Shown here: positions 28,501-36,632 of the stretch, piece by piece
Layout: every line of letters begins with the position of its first letter
How positions within the stretch are numbered: the stretch's first letter is position 1
Origin: Candidatus Pristimantibacillus lignocellulolyticus
GTDB lineage: Bacteria; Bacillota; Bacilli; Paenibacillales; Paenibacillaceae
Reading direction: 5' to 3'
Length of the DNA stretch: 64,000 bases
NCBI GenBank assembly: GCA_023639215.1
Contig: CP097899.1
Location: 4,584,001 to 4,648,000 of the forward strand
Notes under the pieces: generated by a model
The model's input: the letters and a program-made list of their open reading frames with translations, nothing else
Databases searched by the model: none
What the model was told of the DNA's origin: nothing
Position numbers and translations under genes: made by a program

Positions 28501-28583
28501 TGATCTGAATGAGCTTGTACCCGATTCACGGCAAATACTTCCGTATCCGTTAGCCATTCCAGTTTTGGTATAGTCGTTGTCAT
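25554..28583 (-). CDS. lacZ: beta-galactosidase, glycoside hydrolase family 2
   Basis: 1009 residues, standard for the long LacZ form with five domains. The acid/base motif SVGNEAY (about 455) and the nucleophile region ISCEYMHAMGN (about 530) are present, and the N-terminal domain carries VPGHIQLQGHG. It hydrolyses terminal beta-D-galactosides in the cytosol after import by the upstream ABC genes. The start is MTTTIPKLEW at 28583, with GGAGGG 7 bp upstream; the frame back to 28634 runs through the intergenic hairpin. It is the last gene of a four-gene operon ending at 25454-25487. Some GH2 beta-galactosidases prefer plant galactosides, so lactose as natural substrate is not assured. Confidence 0.92.
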   Translation of the reverse strand: MTTTIPKLEWLTDTEVFAVNRVQAHSDHKYYETFDEAIQRAPMALRHSLNGNWKFQYSPNPIDRPMTFFESNHDSSSWGYIEVPGHIQLQGHGKPQYVNTMYPWDGQHELRPPAVAMNDNPVGSYITYFNIPSNMKDKKTYISFQGVESAFYVWLNGQFVGYSEDSFTPSEFELSPYLIDGENKLAVEVYQRSTGSWLEDQDFWRFSGIFRDVYLYAVPEIHVQDMFIHADLDDTYTKGALSVDFTMQTDKGYNIAMQLYDANGAPVAETNSTNSSSNKVTVNLDAGEVNPWSAESPYLYELFVMVSDENGELIEVIPHRVGFRRFEMINKVMHINGQRIVFKGVNRHEFNSRRGRAITDEDMLWDIKTIKQNNLNAVRTSHYPNQSLWYELCDEYGIYLIDEMNLETHGSWQKMGAVEPSWNVPENKEEWQDIVMDRAISMVERDKNHPSILIWSVGNEAYAGQVLLNVANYFRSSDPSRLVHYEGVFHNRNYNDTSDMESRMYAKPADIEEYLNDNPDKPYISCEYMHAMGNSVGGMHKYTELENKYAMYQGGFIWDYIDQVIVKEDRYGKEFLAYGGDFDDRSTDYNFCTNGIVYADRQVSPKMQEVKFLYQNMKLTPDANGVNIVNENLFIGTEGYELVIALHHNGELVEDIAMDIDVPAGNESYIPVDFYTEFEAGEYAVTASLNLKEATLWAEAGHEVAFGQHIFVVEAEEVAPMKRTFRVAEGDVNIGVHGRDFSIMFSKQAGTLISVNYAGREMIAGQPAPLFWRAMTDNDKGFAQGFESGAWFAASLTRKCVNLELIETDNSVTVKYTYKLNISDAVTVTVAYTVSEGGAIHVKSEYFGAENLPKLPIFALSFKVPADYDQLDWYAMGPDENYIDRAFGARLMTFSNEAKDNVSAYVVPQESGNRTGVRRVAVTNKLGQGIKLTSPATAPVECNISPYTAFELESAMHHYELPNVHYTVVTVAGKQMGVGGDDSWGAPVHDEYLIPANQNLSFEFTIERA

Positions 28584-28615
28584 TAGTAAACCCTCCAATA
28601 AATACATAATGTAAA

Positions 28616-28650
28616 AGCCAGATAATGCCCACATGGAGCATCGTCTGGCT
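28616..28650 (-). terminator. leaky intra-operon hairpin between permease and lacZ
   Basis: Seven-bp arms AGCCAGA and TCTGGCT with a 21-nt loop, followed by UUUU on the minus strand, between the permease stop and the lacZ start. Probably an attenuator or processing site that sets the lacZ level. Confidence 0.5.
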
Positions 28651-28663
28651 AAGGTAGTTGATG

Positions 28664-29488
28664 TTATTTCACAGACCCTGTCATACCTGCCACGAAATGC
28701 TTCTGCATAAAGAAGAATACAAGTGCTGTAGGAATCGTTGAAATAACGATTGCTGTCATAATAATACCATAATCAGGTGTATAACTTGAACCTAGATTAG
28801 ATATTAACATTGGTACAGTTCTCTTCTCTGGAGATTGAAGAATAATAAGTGGCCACAAATAGTTGTTCCAGCTTGACATGAACGTAATAATACCTGCTGC
28901 TGCATAAGTAGTTTTCATTGTTGGCATGAATACTTTGAAAAATAATCCAAGCTCTGTCAATCCATCAATTCGACCTGCTTCCAAAAGATCTTTCGGGAAC
29001 ATTTTTGAGTTTTGACGGAAGAAGAAAATTAAGAATGCAGTCGTTACCGTAGGTAGAATTACCCCAGCTAATGTATCCACACCAATACCTGGTGCAGTTG
29101 CTGATACTTTAGAAAACATTTGGAACAAAGGAACCATAATTGCTGCGAATGGAATCATCATTGATAACAGCAATATGGAGAATACTCTATCTTTAGCCTT
29201 ACTACGATAGATCTCAAAGCCGTAACCAGCTAAAGAGGCAATCAATAGTGATAATACCGTTGTTGAAATTGAAATTTTCGCTGAGTTCCATAATGCTGGT
29301 CCAATATCAACAGTGGCGAATAAGTTTTTAATATTTTCAATAAGATGGGAACCTGGTAGTATTGTTCCTTGCGTTACATCTGCTGATGTATTCGTTGCAC
29401 TCACAATCATCCATAAGAATGGGAAAATTGAGACAATCGCTGCAACGATTAGAAACAAGTATATGAAAAAACTTTTTAACTTACTCAT
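28664..29488 (-). CDS. carbohydrate ABC transporter permease (LacG/MalG type)
   Basis: 274 residues, six transmembrane helices. The coupling loop is LLEAGRIDGLTELGLFFKVF at about 165 and the C-terminus is KHFVAGMTGSVK, typical of the G-type permease. It overlaps the preceding permease gene by 4 bp (ATGA). With that permease and the binding lipoprotein it forms a galactoside importer feeding LacZ; again no ATPase gene is linked, so a shared MsmX-like ATPase is expected. Confidence 0.88.
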   Translation of the reverse strand: MSKLKSFFIYLFLIVAAIVSIFPFLWMIVSATNTSADVTQGTILPGSHLIENIKNLFATVDIGPALWNSAKISISTTVLSLLIASLAGYGFEIYRSKAKDRVFSILLLSMMIPFAAIMVPLFQMFSKVSATAPGIGVDTLAGVILPTVTTAFLIFFFRQNSKMFPKDLLEAGRIDGLTELGLFFKVFMPTMKTTYAAAGIITFMSSWNNYLWPLIILQSPEKRTVPMLISNLGSSYTPDYGIIMTAIVISTIPTALVFFFMQKHFVAGMTGSVK

Positions 29489-30378
29489 TTGTCGTCACCT
29501 GCCAATTTGAACTGCAAGAATGCTAATATAATGATGATTATTACGATGGAATAAGAAACCGTCGCTGCATAACCAAAATCTGATGAATATTTGAATGATA
29601 AGTTATAAATGTATTGAGAAATCGACAGAGTACTATTTCCTGGTCCGCCTTTTGTAATATTAACGACCTCATCAAATAGTTGTAACGTTCCGATAGTCGA
29701 TGTAATTGACGTAAATAAGATAATCGGTTTAAGTAACGGAATTGTAATTCCGAAAAATTGTCGAGTAGCTGATGCACCATCAATTCGTGCTGCTTCATAT
29801 ATTGAGTTATCAATATTTTGCAATGAAGAAAGGTAGAAAATCATGTTGTAACCTGTCCAACGCCATGTAATTGCAATGATAATTGTTACTTTCGCCCAGA
29901 ACGGATCTGTAATCCATTCAATAGGAGTATTCATTAGATTTAGTTTCATTAGGAATTGGTTAATCAAACCATCTGTTGCAAACAAATATTTGAAGATTAT
30001 TGCGTAAGCTACTAATGATGTAACTGCAGGCAAGAAGATTGCAGTACGGAAAAATCCTTTAAATTTCAAATTGCTACTATTAAGTAATACTGATAAAAAT
30101 AATGCAAACAAAATCATAAGCGGTACTTGAATGATTAAGTACAACATCGTATTTTTAAGTGCTGCAATAAATGTTGTATCAGAGAATAATCTTAAGTAGT
30201 TATCAAATCCAACAAATTCTAAGTTCATGCCTTTGCCTGATTTGAAAGAAAGAAGCAAGGCTTGAATCATTGGATAAAAGTAGAAAATAACAATCATGAT
30301 GCAAGCAATACTGATGAAAGCCCAACCTGTTAAGTTTGACTTTGTTTGTATACTCATGCCTTTCTTAGCTGTTTTCAC
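29485..30378 (-). CDS. carbohydrate ABC transporter permease (LacF/MalF type)
   Basis: 297 residues with six transmembrane helices; the coupling loop EAARIDGASATRQFFGI lies at about 205. The start is taken as GTG 30378, because AAAGGGG sits 7-8 bp upstream of it and the resulting N-terminus (MKTAKKGMSIQTKSNLTG) is normal. The longer frame from ATG 30405 has only a distant AGGA and would add nine residues. It follows the binding-protein gene after a strong hairpin. Confidence 0.87.
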   Translation of the reverse strand: MKTAKKGMSIQTKSNLTGWAFISIACIMIVIFYFYPMIQALLLSFKSGKGMNLEFVGFDNYLRLFSDTTFIAALKNTMLYLIIQVPLMILFALFLSVLLNSSNLKFKGFFRTAIFLPAVTSLVAYAIIFKYLFATDGLINQFLMKLNLMNTPIEWITDPFWAKVTIIIAITWRWTGYNMIFYLSSLQNIDNSIYEAARIDGASATRQFFGITIPLLKPIILFTSITSTIGTLQLFDEVVNITKGGPGNSTLSISQYIYNLSFKYSSDFGYAATVSYSIVIIIIILAFLQFKLAGDDK

Positions 30379-30416
30379 GATAATAGCCCCTTTCTTTATG
30401 GCCATATTAACTTTGG

Positions 30417-30461
30417 TCCTTTGTTCTGCTACTACATTTCCAGTAGCAGTAGAACAAAGGA
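30417..30461 (-). terminator. intercistronic hairpin after the galactoside-binding protein gene
   Basis: Arms TCCTTTGTTCT and AGAACAAAGGA pair perfectly, with further pairing toward the loop (CTACT/AGTAG). There is no U-run, so this is more likely an mRNA-stabilising hairpin that favours the binding-protein segment than a full terminator. Confidence 0.6.
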
Positions 30462-30499
30462 TCCTTAATTAATAATCTTAACTTCGAGTTACAAATCTA

Positions 30500-31798
30500 T
30501 TATTTAATTTGTGACTCAGCTTGTGTTTGAGCGTTACCTAATGCTTTTGCAAGATCAGTTCCGTTCAAGTAATTTTGCATTTCTACTACTAGAAGATCTT
30601 CAATTGCATAAGTGTGCATACCGTAGTTTACATTAGGAATTTGCTCTGTCCAAGCTGCAAGATCAGCGATAGTTTTTTGACCACTGAAGAAATCATCTGC
30701 TTTTGTATAAGCTTCACCAGTAGCAGCAGCTTTGAATGTACCGATTACACCGATATCAGTAACTAGTGTTTGGTATAGATCAACATTAGAAGCAAACGTA
30801 GATTTTAGGAATTCAGCAGCAGCTTCTTTACCGTCAACATTCAATACATACCATGAGCTACCACCAAGGTTTGATGCATGTACAGATTCAGCTACGTTAG
30901 GAAGTGTTGGGAATGGTACGATCGCCCACTTACCTGATTGATCAGCTGATGCTTTGATTGAAGCAGTGATCCAGTTACCTGTTGGAACAGAAGCAACTTC
31001 ACCACTATTGAATGCACCAACGAATTGGCTCCAGTCAGAAATAACTTTTACAAAACCAGCATCCATAATGTTTTTGTAAGTTTCAAAAGCTTGTTTTAAA
31101 GCTGCATTATTTGCAAGATCAGGAGTAGTTCCATCTTCTTTCATATACCAAGAACCAGCAGATTGAATCATCATACGAATTAATCCAAGGTCATTAGGAT
31201 CTTGTGTTAGCATATCTTTACCAGTTTTTTCTTTTACTACTTTACCGATTTCAATGTATTGATCCCAAGTAATATCTTGTAAATCAGCTACAGTGTAACC
31301 AGCTTGTTCTAAGTAATCCGTTCTTACATAAAGTCCAGTTACACCACTATCGAAAGGCACACCATATTGTTTGCCATCGTAGCTAGTAGAACCGATTTTG
31401 TAATCTGCGAAATCATCAGCTTTAATGAACTCATCAAGCGCAAAGAATGAATCTGGATAAGCTTGAAGGAAGCTTTGTGCACGATAATCTTCGATTAATA
31501 CAATTGTTGGAAGACTTTTCGTAGTTCCAGAGTTGAATCCAGCATTCAATTTTTGAATGATATCTGCTTGTGCATTTTCAATAATGTTTACCGTTAAATC
31601 TGGGTTAGTTGCAGCGTAAGCTTCTTTTGCTTTTTCCATTGCTGCAATATTAAACGCTTTATCCCAAGCCCACACTGTAATTTCTTGTTTGCCTGTTGTG
31701 TTAGTACCAGTATTTCCGTTGTTTGCATTGTTTGTGTTGCTAGAACATGCTGTTAGAAGCATAAAACTTGCTAACATTACTGTTAATAACTTCTTCAC
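30500..31798 (-). CDS. extracellular sugar-binding lipoprotein of the lac-type ABC transporter
   Basis: 432 residues. The signal peptide ends in LLTACSS (Cys18), followed by an Asn/Thr/Gly-rich linker and an SBP-type-1 fold (EITVWAWDKAFNIAAMEKAKE, split here by no gap). It binds the galactoside outside the membrane and delivers it to the two downstream permeases. It is first in the operon with lacZ last, behind a -10 box at 31860-31865 and a cre site. Substrate inferred from LacZ. Confidence 0.88.
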   Translation of the reverse strand: MKKLLTVMLASFMLLTACSSNTNNANNGNTGTNTTGKQEITVWAWDKAFNIAAMEKAKEAYAATNPDLTVNIIENAQADIIQKLNAGFNSGTTKSLPTIVLIEDYRAQSFLQAYPDSFFALDEFIKADDFADYKIGSTSYDGKQYGVPFDSGVTGLYVRTDYLEQAGYTVADLQDITWDQYIEIGKVVKEKTGKDMLTQDPNDLGLIRMMIQSAGSWYMKEDGTTPDLANNAALKQAFETYKNIMDAGFVKVISDWSQFVGAFNSGEVASVPTGNWITASIKASADQSGKWAIVPFPTLPNVAESVHASNLGGSSWYVLNVDGKEAAAEFLKSTFASNVDLYQTLVTDIGVIGTFKAAATGEAYTKADDFFSGQKTIADLAAWTEQIPNVNYGMHTYAIEDLLVVEMQNYLNGTDLAKALGNAQTQAESQIK

Positions 31799-31832
31799 TA
31801 TAATTCAGCCCCTTTGTTTTTCTGTAATCCAT

Positions 31833-31865
31833 TGAAAGCGTTTGCCGGCTAACGATTACATTATA
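31833..31865 (-). promoter_or_regulatory. lac-type promoter -10 box with cre site in the initially transcribed region
   Basis: On the minus strand TATAAT occurs at 31860-31865 without a good -35. A cre box TGAAAGCGTTTGCC (31833-31846; one mismatch to consensus) begins about 13 bp downstream of the -10, so bound CcpA would block initiation or early elongation. The missing -35 suggests that an activator, probably the adjacent YesN-type regulator, is needed. Confidence 0.6.
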
Positions 31866-31960
31866 TCAACTACAATTATGCCTTCGTTAGCAATATATTT
31901 GTCTGGATTGGTCATATCTATTGTTCCTATTGGGGCTTATTTTATGAATTATGATTATTT

Positions 31961-33748
31961 TTATATATTGGTATTTTTTTGAGGTACCGTGATCGGCATT
32001 GTAATAATAATTCTAGTCCCTTGATCTGGAGAGCTAATAATTTTCACTCCATAGTTCTCGCCATATAGTAATTCAAGGCGATCATTGACGTTTCTAATGC
32101 CTATCCCCGAGAAGAAATGACTAGAATGACGAGTGCTTTTTTCCTCATCATTTTGTTTGGAATCCATTCCTATCCCATTATCTACGACCTCACAAATAAG
32201 ATTACTACCATCTCGAGATATCATAACGTAGATATACCCATCATTTCGTCCGCGGAATGCATGGAAGAATGCATTCTCGATAAATGGTTGTATAATTAAT
32301 TTTGGCAGCTGATATTCTTTACAGTTATCATCAATGAAATAACTTACATTAATCTGTTCACCATAGCGAATATGATTGATTAATACGTAATTTTTCAAGT
32401 TTACTAGTTCCTCTTCTACAGAAATTGTTTCACTTGCGTTGCCAATTGTATTTTGTAGTAATTCAATTAATGCGTTAATGGTTAATGTAGCTTTCTCTTT
32501 ATTTCCTTGTTGAACTAATATTTTTACCGAAGCTAAAGTGTTGTATAGAAAATGCGGATTAATTTGCATTTGTAATGCAGATAATTCAGCATTACGTTGG
32601 TCTTTCTGAGTCTGAATAAGTTGCCTGATATAGTCATTAAGTTCATCAAGCATGTAATTATATGCATTTCCGAGCTCTCTAATTTCATAACTACCCGAGA
32701 CAGTGAAGTAATTACCAAAATTACGCTTCGTTATTCTCGACATTTGTCTAGCTAACAAGGTTAACGATTTTGTAATACGGCGAGTAATAATGAAAACTAT
32801 AAAAAGTGCAATGCAAACAATTAAGGCACAAATAACAGCTACCATCTTAAAGTTCATCATCTGACTTAATGCAGCTCTCTTATCCACGGTGTTCACAATA
32901 AATAAATCATAAGTAGGTAAATATTGTGCTATTAATAAATGCTGTTTACCTTCCCATTCTACTTCTTTTACCCGGATCTCACTTGTGTTCATCTCTATTA
33001 CTTCAGACAACAAATGTCGCTCATTTGTACCAATTAAAGCATCTCGATTTGAAGAGATAACTAATCCATCTTGATTTAATAAAAGCACGTCGTTACCGAT
33101 ACTAGTAAATCCGGTATAACTTTTTTTGAACTCTGATTCTTGAATCGCAAAATAAAGCATGCCATAAAGAAGACCACTTTTACGGTCCATTAACGCTTTT
33201 GTTGTTACAATAACAGCCTTATCATTTTGAGCCGTTATGGAACTGGCATCTAGATGATATTGCAGTTTTTTTGGCTGTTTTAACGCATCAATTGTAATTT
33301 GATTCTCGCTCATATCCATATAAGTTAATGGCCAAAATGCACTATCCGTTGAATGACGATAGCCATTCATACCCGTTATCATCATTGTAATCGGATAAGT
33401 GGATACGGTTGATTGCAATCTCTTCATTTCTTTCTTGACAAGATAATGACTCCTTAGAGCTTGTTTCGTCGTTTCATTGTTAACAGTTAAAAACCGTTTA
33501 ATCTCACCACTGCTATTGGTATTACTAGCTGTCATGGAAATTGCGTAATTCATATTTTCTAAACTAGTCTGAATTTGCGTCATAATTTTACTATTCGTTA
33601 TACTAAATGTTTCCATAAATACCTTTTCAGACATTTGCAACATCACTAACCAAGTAAATAATGCTACAGTAATAACGCTAATCAATGTTACGGAAAACAT
33701 TTTAATAAATAATCCCTTAAATTGAAATTTCTCCTTAAGCCATTTCAT
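31961..33748 (-). CDS. YesM-type sensor histidine kinase of the lac-type locus
   Basis: 595 residues. Transmembrane segments at about 13-33 and 300-322 flank an extracellular sensor. A HAMP segment follows, then the phospho-acceptor box QINPHFLYNTLASV and an ATPase domain with DNGIGMDSKQ. AAGGAG lies about 8 bp before ATG. It is transcribed after its response regulator, the reverse of the order at the first locus. Expected signal: a galactoside or the liganded binding protein. Confidence 0.88.
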   Translation of the reverse strand: MKWLKEKFQFKGLFIKMFSVTLISVITVALFTWLVMLQMSEKVFMETFSITNSKIMTQIQTSLENMNYAISMTASNTNSSGEIKRFLTVNNETTKQALRSHYLVKKEMKRLQSTVSTYPITMMITGMNGYRHSTDSAFWPLTYMDMSENQITIDALKQPKKLQYHLDASSITAQNDKAVIVTTKALMDRKSGLLYGMLYFAIQESEFKKSYTGFTSIGNDVLLLNQDGLVISSNRDALIGTNERHLLSEVIEMNTSEIRVKEVEWEGKQHLLIAQYLPTYDLFIVNTVDKRAALSQMMNFKMVAVICALIVCIALFIVFIITRRITKSLTLLARQMSRITKRNFGNYFTVSGSYEIRELGNAYNYMLDELNDYIRQLIQTQKDQRNAELSALQMQINPHFLYNTLASVKILVQQGNKEKATLTINALIELLQNTIGNASETISVEEELVNLKNYVLINHIRYGEQINVSYFIDDNCKEYQLPKLIIQPFIENAFFHAFRGRNDGYIYVMISRDGSNLICEVVDNGIGMDSKQNDEEKSTRHSSHFFSGIGIRNVNDRLELLYGENYGVKIISSPDQGTRIIITMPITVPQKNTNI

Positions 33749-33762
33749 TCTAAAGCTCCTTT

Positions 33763-35316
33763 CTATGTGAGATGCCCTTTACGATATTGACTAGGTGAAA
33801 CCCCTTTTATTTTTTTGAATACCTTCGTAAAGTAACTATGATCAGAATATCCAACTTTCTCACTTATATCAGAAATGGATAATTCACCTTTTTGAAGATA
33901 TTCAGCAGCTTTATTGACGCGAACACGATTCAAATATTCACTAAATCCTTCATCATTATGTGACGAAAAGAAACTAGATAAATAAGATGGATTGAAATGA
34001 AAATGATTCGCAATATCTGTTAGATTAATTGGTTCCATATAATGCTGACGAATGTAGCTAAGAATCATTGTCATATTAGGATTTACTGAGGTCAGTTTAC
34101 TCATTGCTAAAGTTACATTCATTTCATCTATGAACGAATGTAACTCTTTTAATGCATCAGAGACATGTACAGCCTCATTAATCGACCTGAAATAAGTATA
34201 CTTCTTACTCTCAATAAGCTCAGTATCCATTTCTAGTTTACCTAAAATAATTGTAATATTGAAAACTATGTTACCTAATACCGTTTTAAACGCAAACACA
34301 TCTTTCTCATAATCTGTAGATGCATATTTGATGTAGTCAAATAACAATTCTAACGCGTTATTAAAATTTCGCGCTTGCATTAATTCAGTAAATTGACTCA
34401 TATTAAATTCAACTGTTTGGGGATGTAGCTTCGGTAACTCATTTCTGGTGATAAGTGTTGTATTCTGAGGTAAATAAAAACGGTATGAACACATTTTCAG
34501 AAAACCTTGATGATATTTCTCATACAAATCACTAATTTTCGTAAATGGATCTCCCAAAGTCCAACTAAGACCGCTTACATTTGCATTAGATTGAATAGCA
34601 AAACTTCGTATTTCAGGCATGATCTTCTCCCAATCACGATCATTCATATTCAAAAGGTAAACAGCCATATTATTATCAGTGGGTAAAGCCATCGTCACAA
34701 TCTTCTTTCCGTACGAAAGAAACATCGTACTTAGTTGCTCAAGCCAACTATCTTTATTAGCATTAGCAATGTACTTCATCTCCGCTCCAAAAAATCGGAA
34801 GCTATTATGTGGAAAAACATTATGAATATTATCCATAGATTCATCCATCTCATACCCTGACATCAACTTATCAAGTGTCATCTTAACGCTGAGCAGTTCA
34901 TCCTTTCCACTTTCCAGAAGTTGTAATGATGGAATTTTTCGAGCTGCACGTTTCAAAATAGTTAGTAATTGAGTCGCTTCTAATTTCGGCTTTAATATAT
35001 AATCCGCTACACCACTTTGAAATGTTGATCTTACATAATTGAACTCACCAAAGCTACTCAATACAACAACTTCAATATGGGGATAACTACTTTTTAGAAT
35101 ACTTGTAAATTCAACACCGTCCATCAAAGGCATTACGATATCCGTAATTACAATATGAGGTGATAATTTTTCTACCAATTCTAAAGCTTCTTTACCATTT
35201 GATGCTTCACCAACGATACTGAACCCTTCACTTTCCCAGTTCAATAAATGCTTTATACCTTGTCTTACTAATACTTCATCGTCAACAATTAATATTTGAC
35301 AGGTTGGGTTCATCAT
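33763..35316 (-). CDS. YesN-type response regulator of the lac-type locus, CheY receiver plus AraC HTH
   Basis: 517 residues. The receiver domain is N-terminal (DDEVLVRQG; phospho-Asp in ITDIVMPLMDG; Lys in ILKPKLE). A variable middle region precedes the C-terminal AraC-type DNA-binding domain (about 415-515) ending KKIKGVSPSQYRKG. GGGAGG lies upstream of two adjacent ATG codons (35316 and 35313); either may be used. It likely activates the binding-protein/permease/lacZ operon, where two loosely similar boxes about 21-22 bp apart lie upstream of the -10 (31893-31933). Confidence 0.88.
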   Translation of the reverse strand: MMNPTCQILIVDDEVLVRQGIKHLLNWESEGFSIVGEASNGKEALELVEKLSPHIVITDIVMPLMDGVEFTSILKSSYPHIEVVVLSSFGEFNYVRSTFQSGVADYILKPKLEATQLLTILKRAARKIPSLQLLESGKDELLSVKMTLDKLMSGYEMDESMDNIHNVFPHNSFRFFGAEMKYIANANKDSWLEQLSTMFLSYGKKIVTMALPTDNNMAVYLLNMNDRDWEKIMPEIRSFAIQSNANVSGLSWTLGDPFTKISDLYEKYHQGFLKMCSYRFYLPQNTTLITRNELPKLHPQTVEFNMSQFTELMQARNFNNALELLFDYIKYASTDYEKDVFAFKTVLGNIVFNITIILGKLEMDTELIESKKYTYFRSINEAVHVSDALKELHSFIDEMNVTLAMSKLTSVNPNMTMILSYIRQHYMEPINLTDIANHFHFNPSYLSSFFSSHNDEGFSEYLNRVRVNKAAEYLQKGELSISDISEKVGYSDHSYFTKVFKKIKGVSPSQYRKGHLT

Positions 35317-35480
35317 TATTTCCTCCCAAAAAGTTTCATTTATCGTCTCTGTATGTACCTCTCCATAAATAATTTCATAGAAGGATAATACTTCATCGCG
35401 AATTATTATTTAATTGTCTCATTCTACATCAAGTTTTACACTTTTCATATGGTAGTCTAATTCCATTTTCTAACAACAAC

Positions 35481-35556
35481 AAAAAAAAACCTATATGTCA
35501 TGTGAGTATAATGCATATAATTGCATCATAATCTCACTTATGACTTATAGGTTTTT
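35481..35556 (-). terminator. long imperfect hairpin terminator at the 3' end of the dnaD-like gene
   Basis: A 76-nt near-palindrome (arms of about 32 nt with a few mismatches; tips AAAAACCTATA/TATAGGTTTTT) overlaps the last codons of the dnaD-like gene and is followed by nine U on the minus strand. It is much longer than a usual terminator stem and may be a small palindromic element recruited as one. Confidence 0.75.
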
Positions 35557-36225
35557 GGAATAAAATTTTTGTGAATGTAGCTTAGCTTCTTCCGCTGTTG
35601 TTACACGATTTCTCGACCACTCTATTAATATCCGATCAATGTAACGTAAACTTAACTTACCAGCAAATACAGATTCTTTCAAAGCAAATCGAATGATTTC
35701 ATCTGAATATCGATCTTGATCGATCCAGGCGCCAATCGTTTCATATTCCATTGGTGATAATGGTCTTCCGAACTCTTGCTCAAATAATGAAAACAGATCT
35801 GCAAATTGATCTTGATGAATAACTCTATGTACCTTCTGACGTTCAGCCTTTTTCGTAGCTCGCAGTTCCTTCGCATACCAGTTCGTTGCAAGCATGTACC
35901 AACCTGACCAATTATAAGTTTCACCTATAACATCATGAATTGTTTCCTGCTCAATGGTCAGGAAACCGCTATTAAATAGCTTCTGAAGCCACCCTGTAAT
36001 GACGTGACTATGAACACCCATCCGCTCAGAAAGTTCCTCAGGAGTTGGGAAAGGATTATGTTCAACCTCTGCAAACTGAATAATATGAAGTAACAGCATA
36101 GCTTCCGAATCCTCTAAACCAAGTGCACGATAACTACGTAGTAACAATGATGAAACTTGAATTCCACCCTCTTGTAGTATCACATTCATACCGTGTGCGT
36201 AGGCCTTCCAAATATGATCACTCAT
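35545..36225 (-). CDS. dnaD: DnaD domain protein
   Basis: 226 residues. A winged-helix N-terminal domain (about 20-95, with TPEELSERMGVHSHVITGWLQKL) is followed by the DnaD C-terminal domain (about 130-215; FEQEFGRPLSPMEYETIGAW and SLRYIDRILIEWSRNRV, the YxxxIL pattern). DnaD takes part in loading the replicative helicase at primosomes. The SD GGGAGG lies before ATG. In B. subtilis dnaD follows asnS; here a 170-bp palindromic element and ackA precede it. The assignment as the primosomal DnaD rather than a DnaD-domain paralogue is likely but not proven. Confidence 0.8.
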   Translation of the reverse strand: MSDHIWKAYAHGMNVILQEGGIQVSSLLLRSYRALGLEDSEAMLLLHIIQFAEVEHNPFPTPEELSERMGVHSHVITGWLQKLFNSGFLTIEQETIHDVIGETYNWSGWYMLATNWYAKELRATKKAERQKVHRVIHQDQFADLFSLFEQEFGRPLSPMEYETIGAWIDQDRYSDEIIRFALKESVFAGKLSLRYIDRILIEWSRNRVTTAEEAKLHSQKFYSKNL

Positions 36226-36248
36226 AATATCCTCCCTTTCCTAAGGTA

Positions 36249-36418
36249 GTTTAAAAAGTGGACTTTGATAACGAAGTGATGCTTTGAAGCTTATCCGACA
36301 TCGAATATGAAGCGAACTTGGAACGTCCGGTACGCGTGTACGTAACATGTACACTTGCGTTTCCTCCTTTCTCAAGTAGCGCTTCATCTTCTTGGTTCTG
36401 AAAGCCCACTTTTTAAAC
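36249..36418. repeat. 170-bp palindromic element, copy A (subfamily 1)
   Basis: Terminal inverted repeats of 18 bp (GTTTAAAAAGTGGACTTT at the left end; its partner at the right end begins AAAGCCCACTTTTT). An inner stem (ATGAAGCG..ACTTG with CAAGT..CGCTTCAT) and a core GTGTACGTAACATGTACAC lie inside. It is inverted relative to the other copies and lies just upstream of the dnaD-like gene's SD. The 407-bp gap 36226-36632 is filled almost entirely by copies A and E. Confidence 0.75.
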
Positions 36419-36458
36419 CTTTGATTATTATAAATAGCTTTAAAAAATTAAAATAAAA

Positions 36459-36627
36459 GTTCAAAGTGATTGACTGTCAGCACCAAGAAAATGACATGAA
36501 GCTAGGAAACGAGGAGCAGAATGTACGTTATTGGTACATGAGCACCACAGGCTTCCGATGAATGGCATTTTCGCCGTCGAGTTTACTAGAGAACAATACA
36601 TCGTGATCACAGACAGTCTCTTTGAAC
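36459..36627. repeat. 169-bp palindromic element, copy E (subfamily 2)
   Basis: Starts GTTCAAAG and ends CTTTGAAC. Pairing arms GACTGTC (36472-36478)/GACAGTC (36612-36618) and GAAAATG (36487-36493)/CATTTTC (36566-36572) surround a core TGTACGTTATTGGTACA. It begins 5 bp after the ackA stop codon. It shares the architecture of copy A but differs in most stem bases. Confidence 0.75.
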
Positions 36628-36632
36628 ATCCT

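Noticed and set aside
36249..36627. tRNA or known riboswitch in the gap between dnaD and ackA
   Set aside because: No acceptor stem with CCA or TpsiC loop; the folding is explained by the 170-bp repeat elements.
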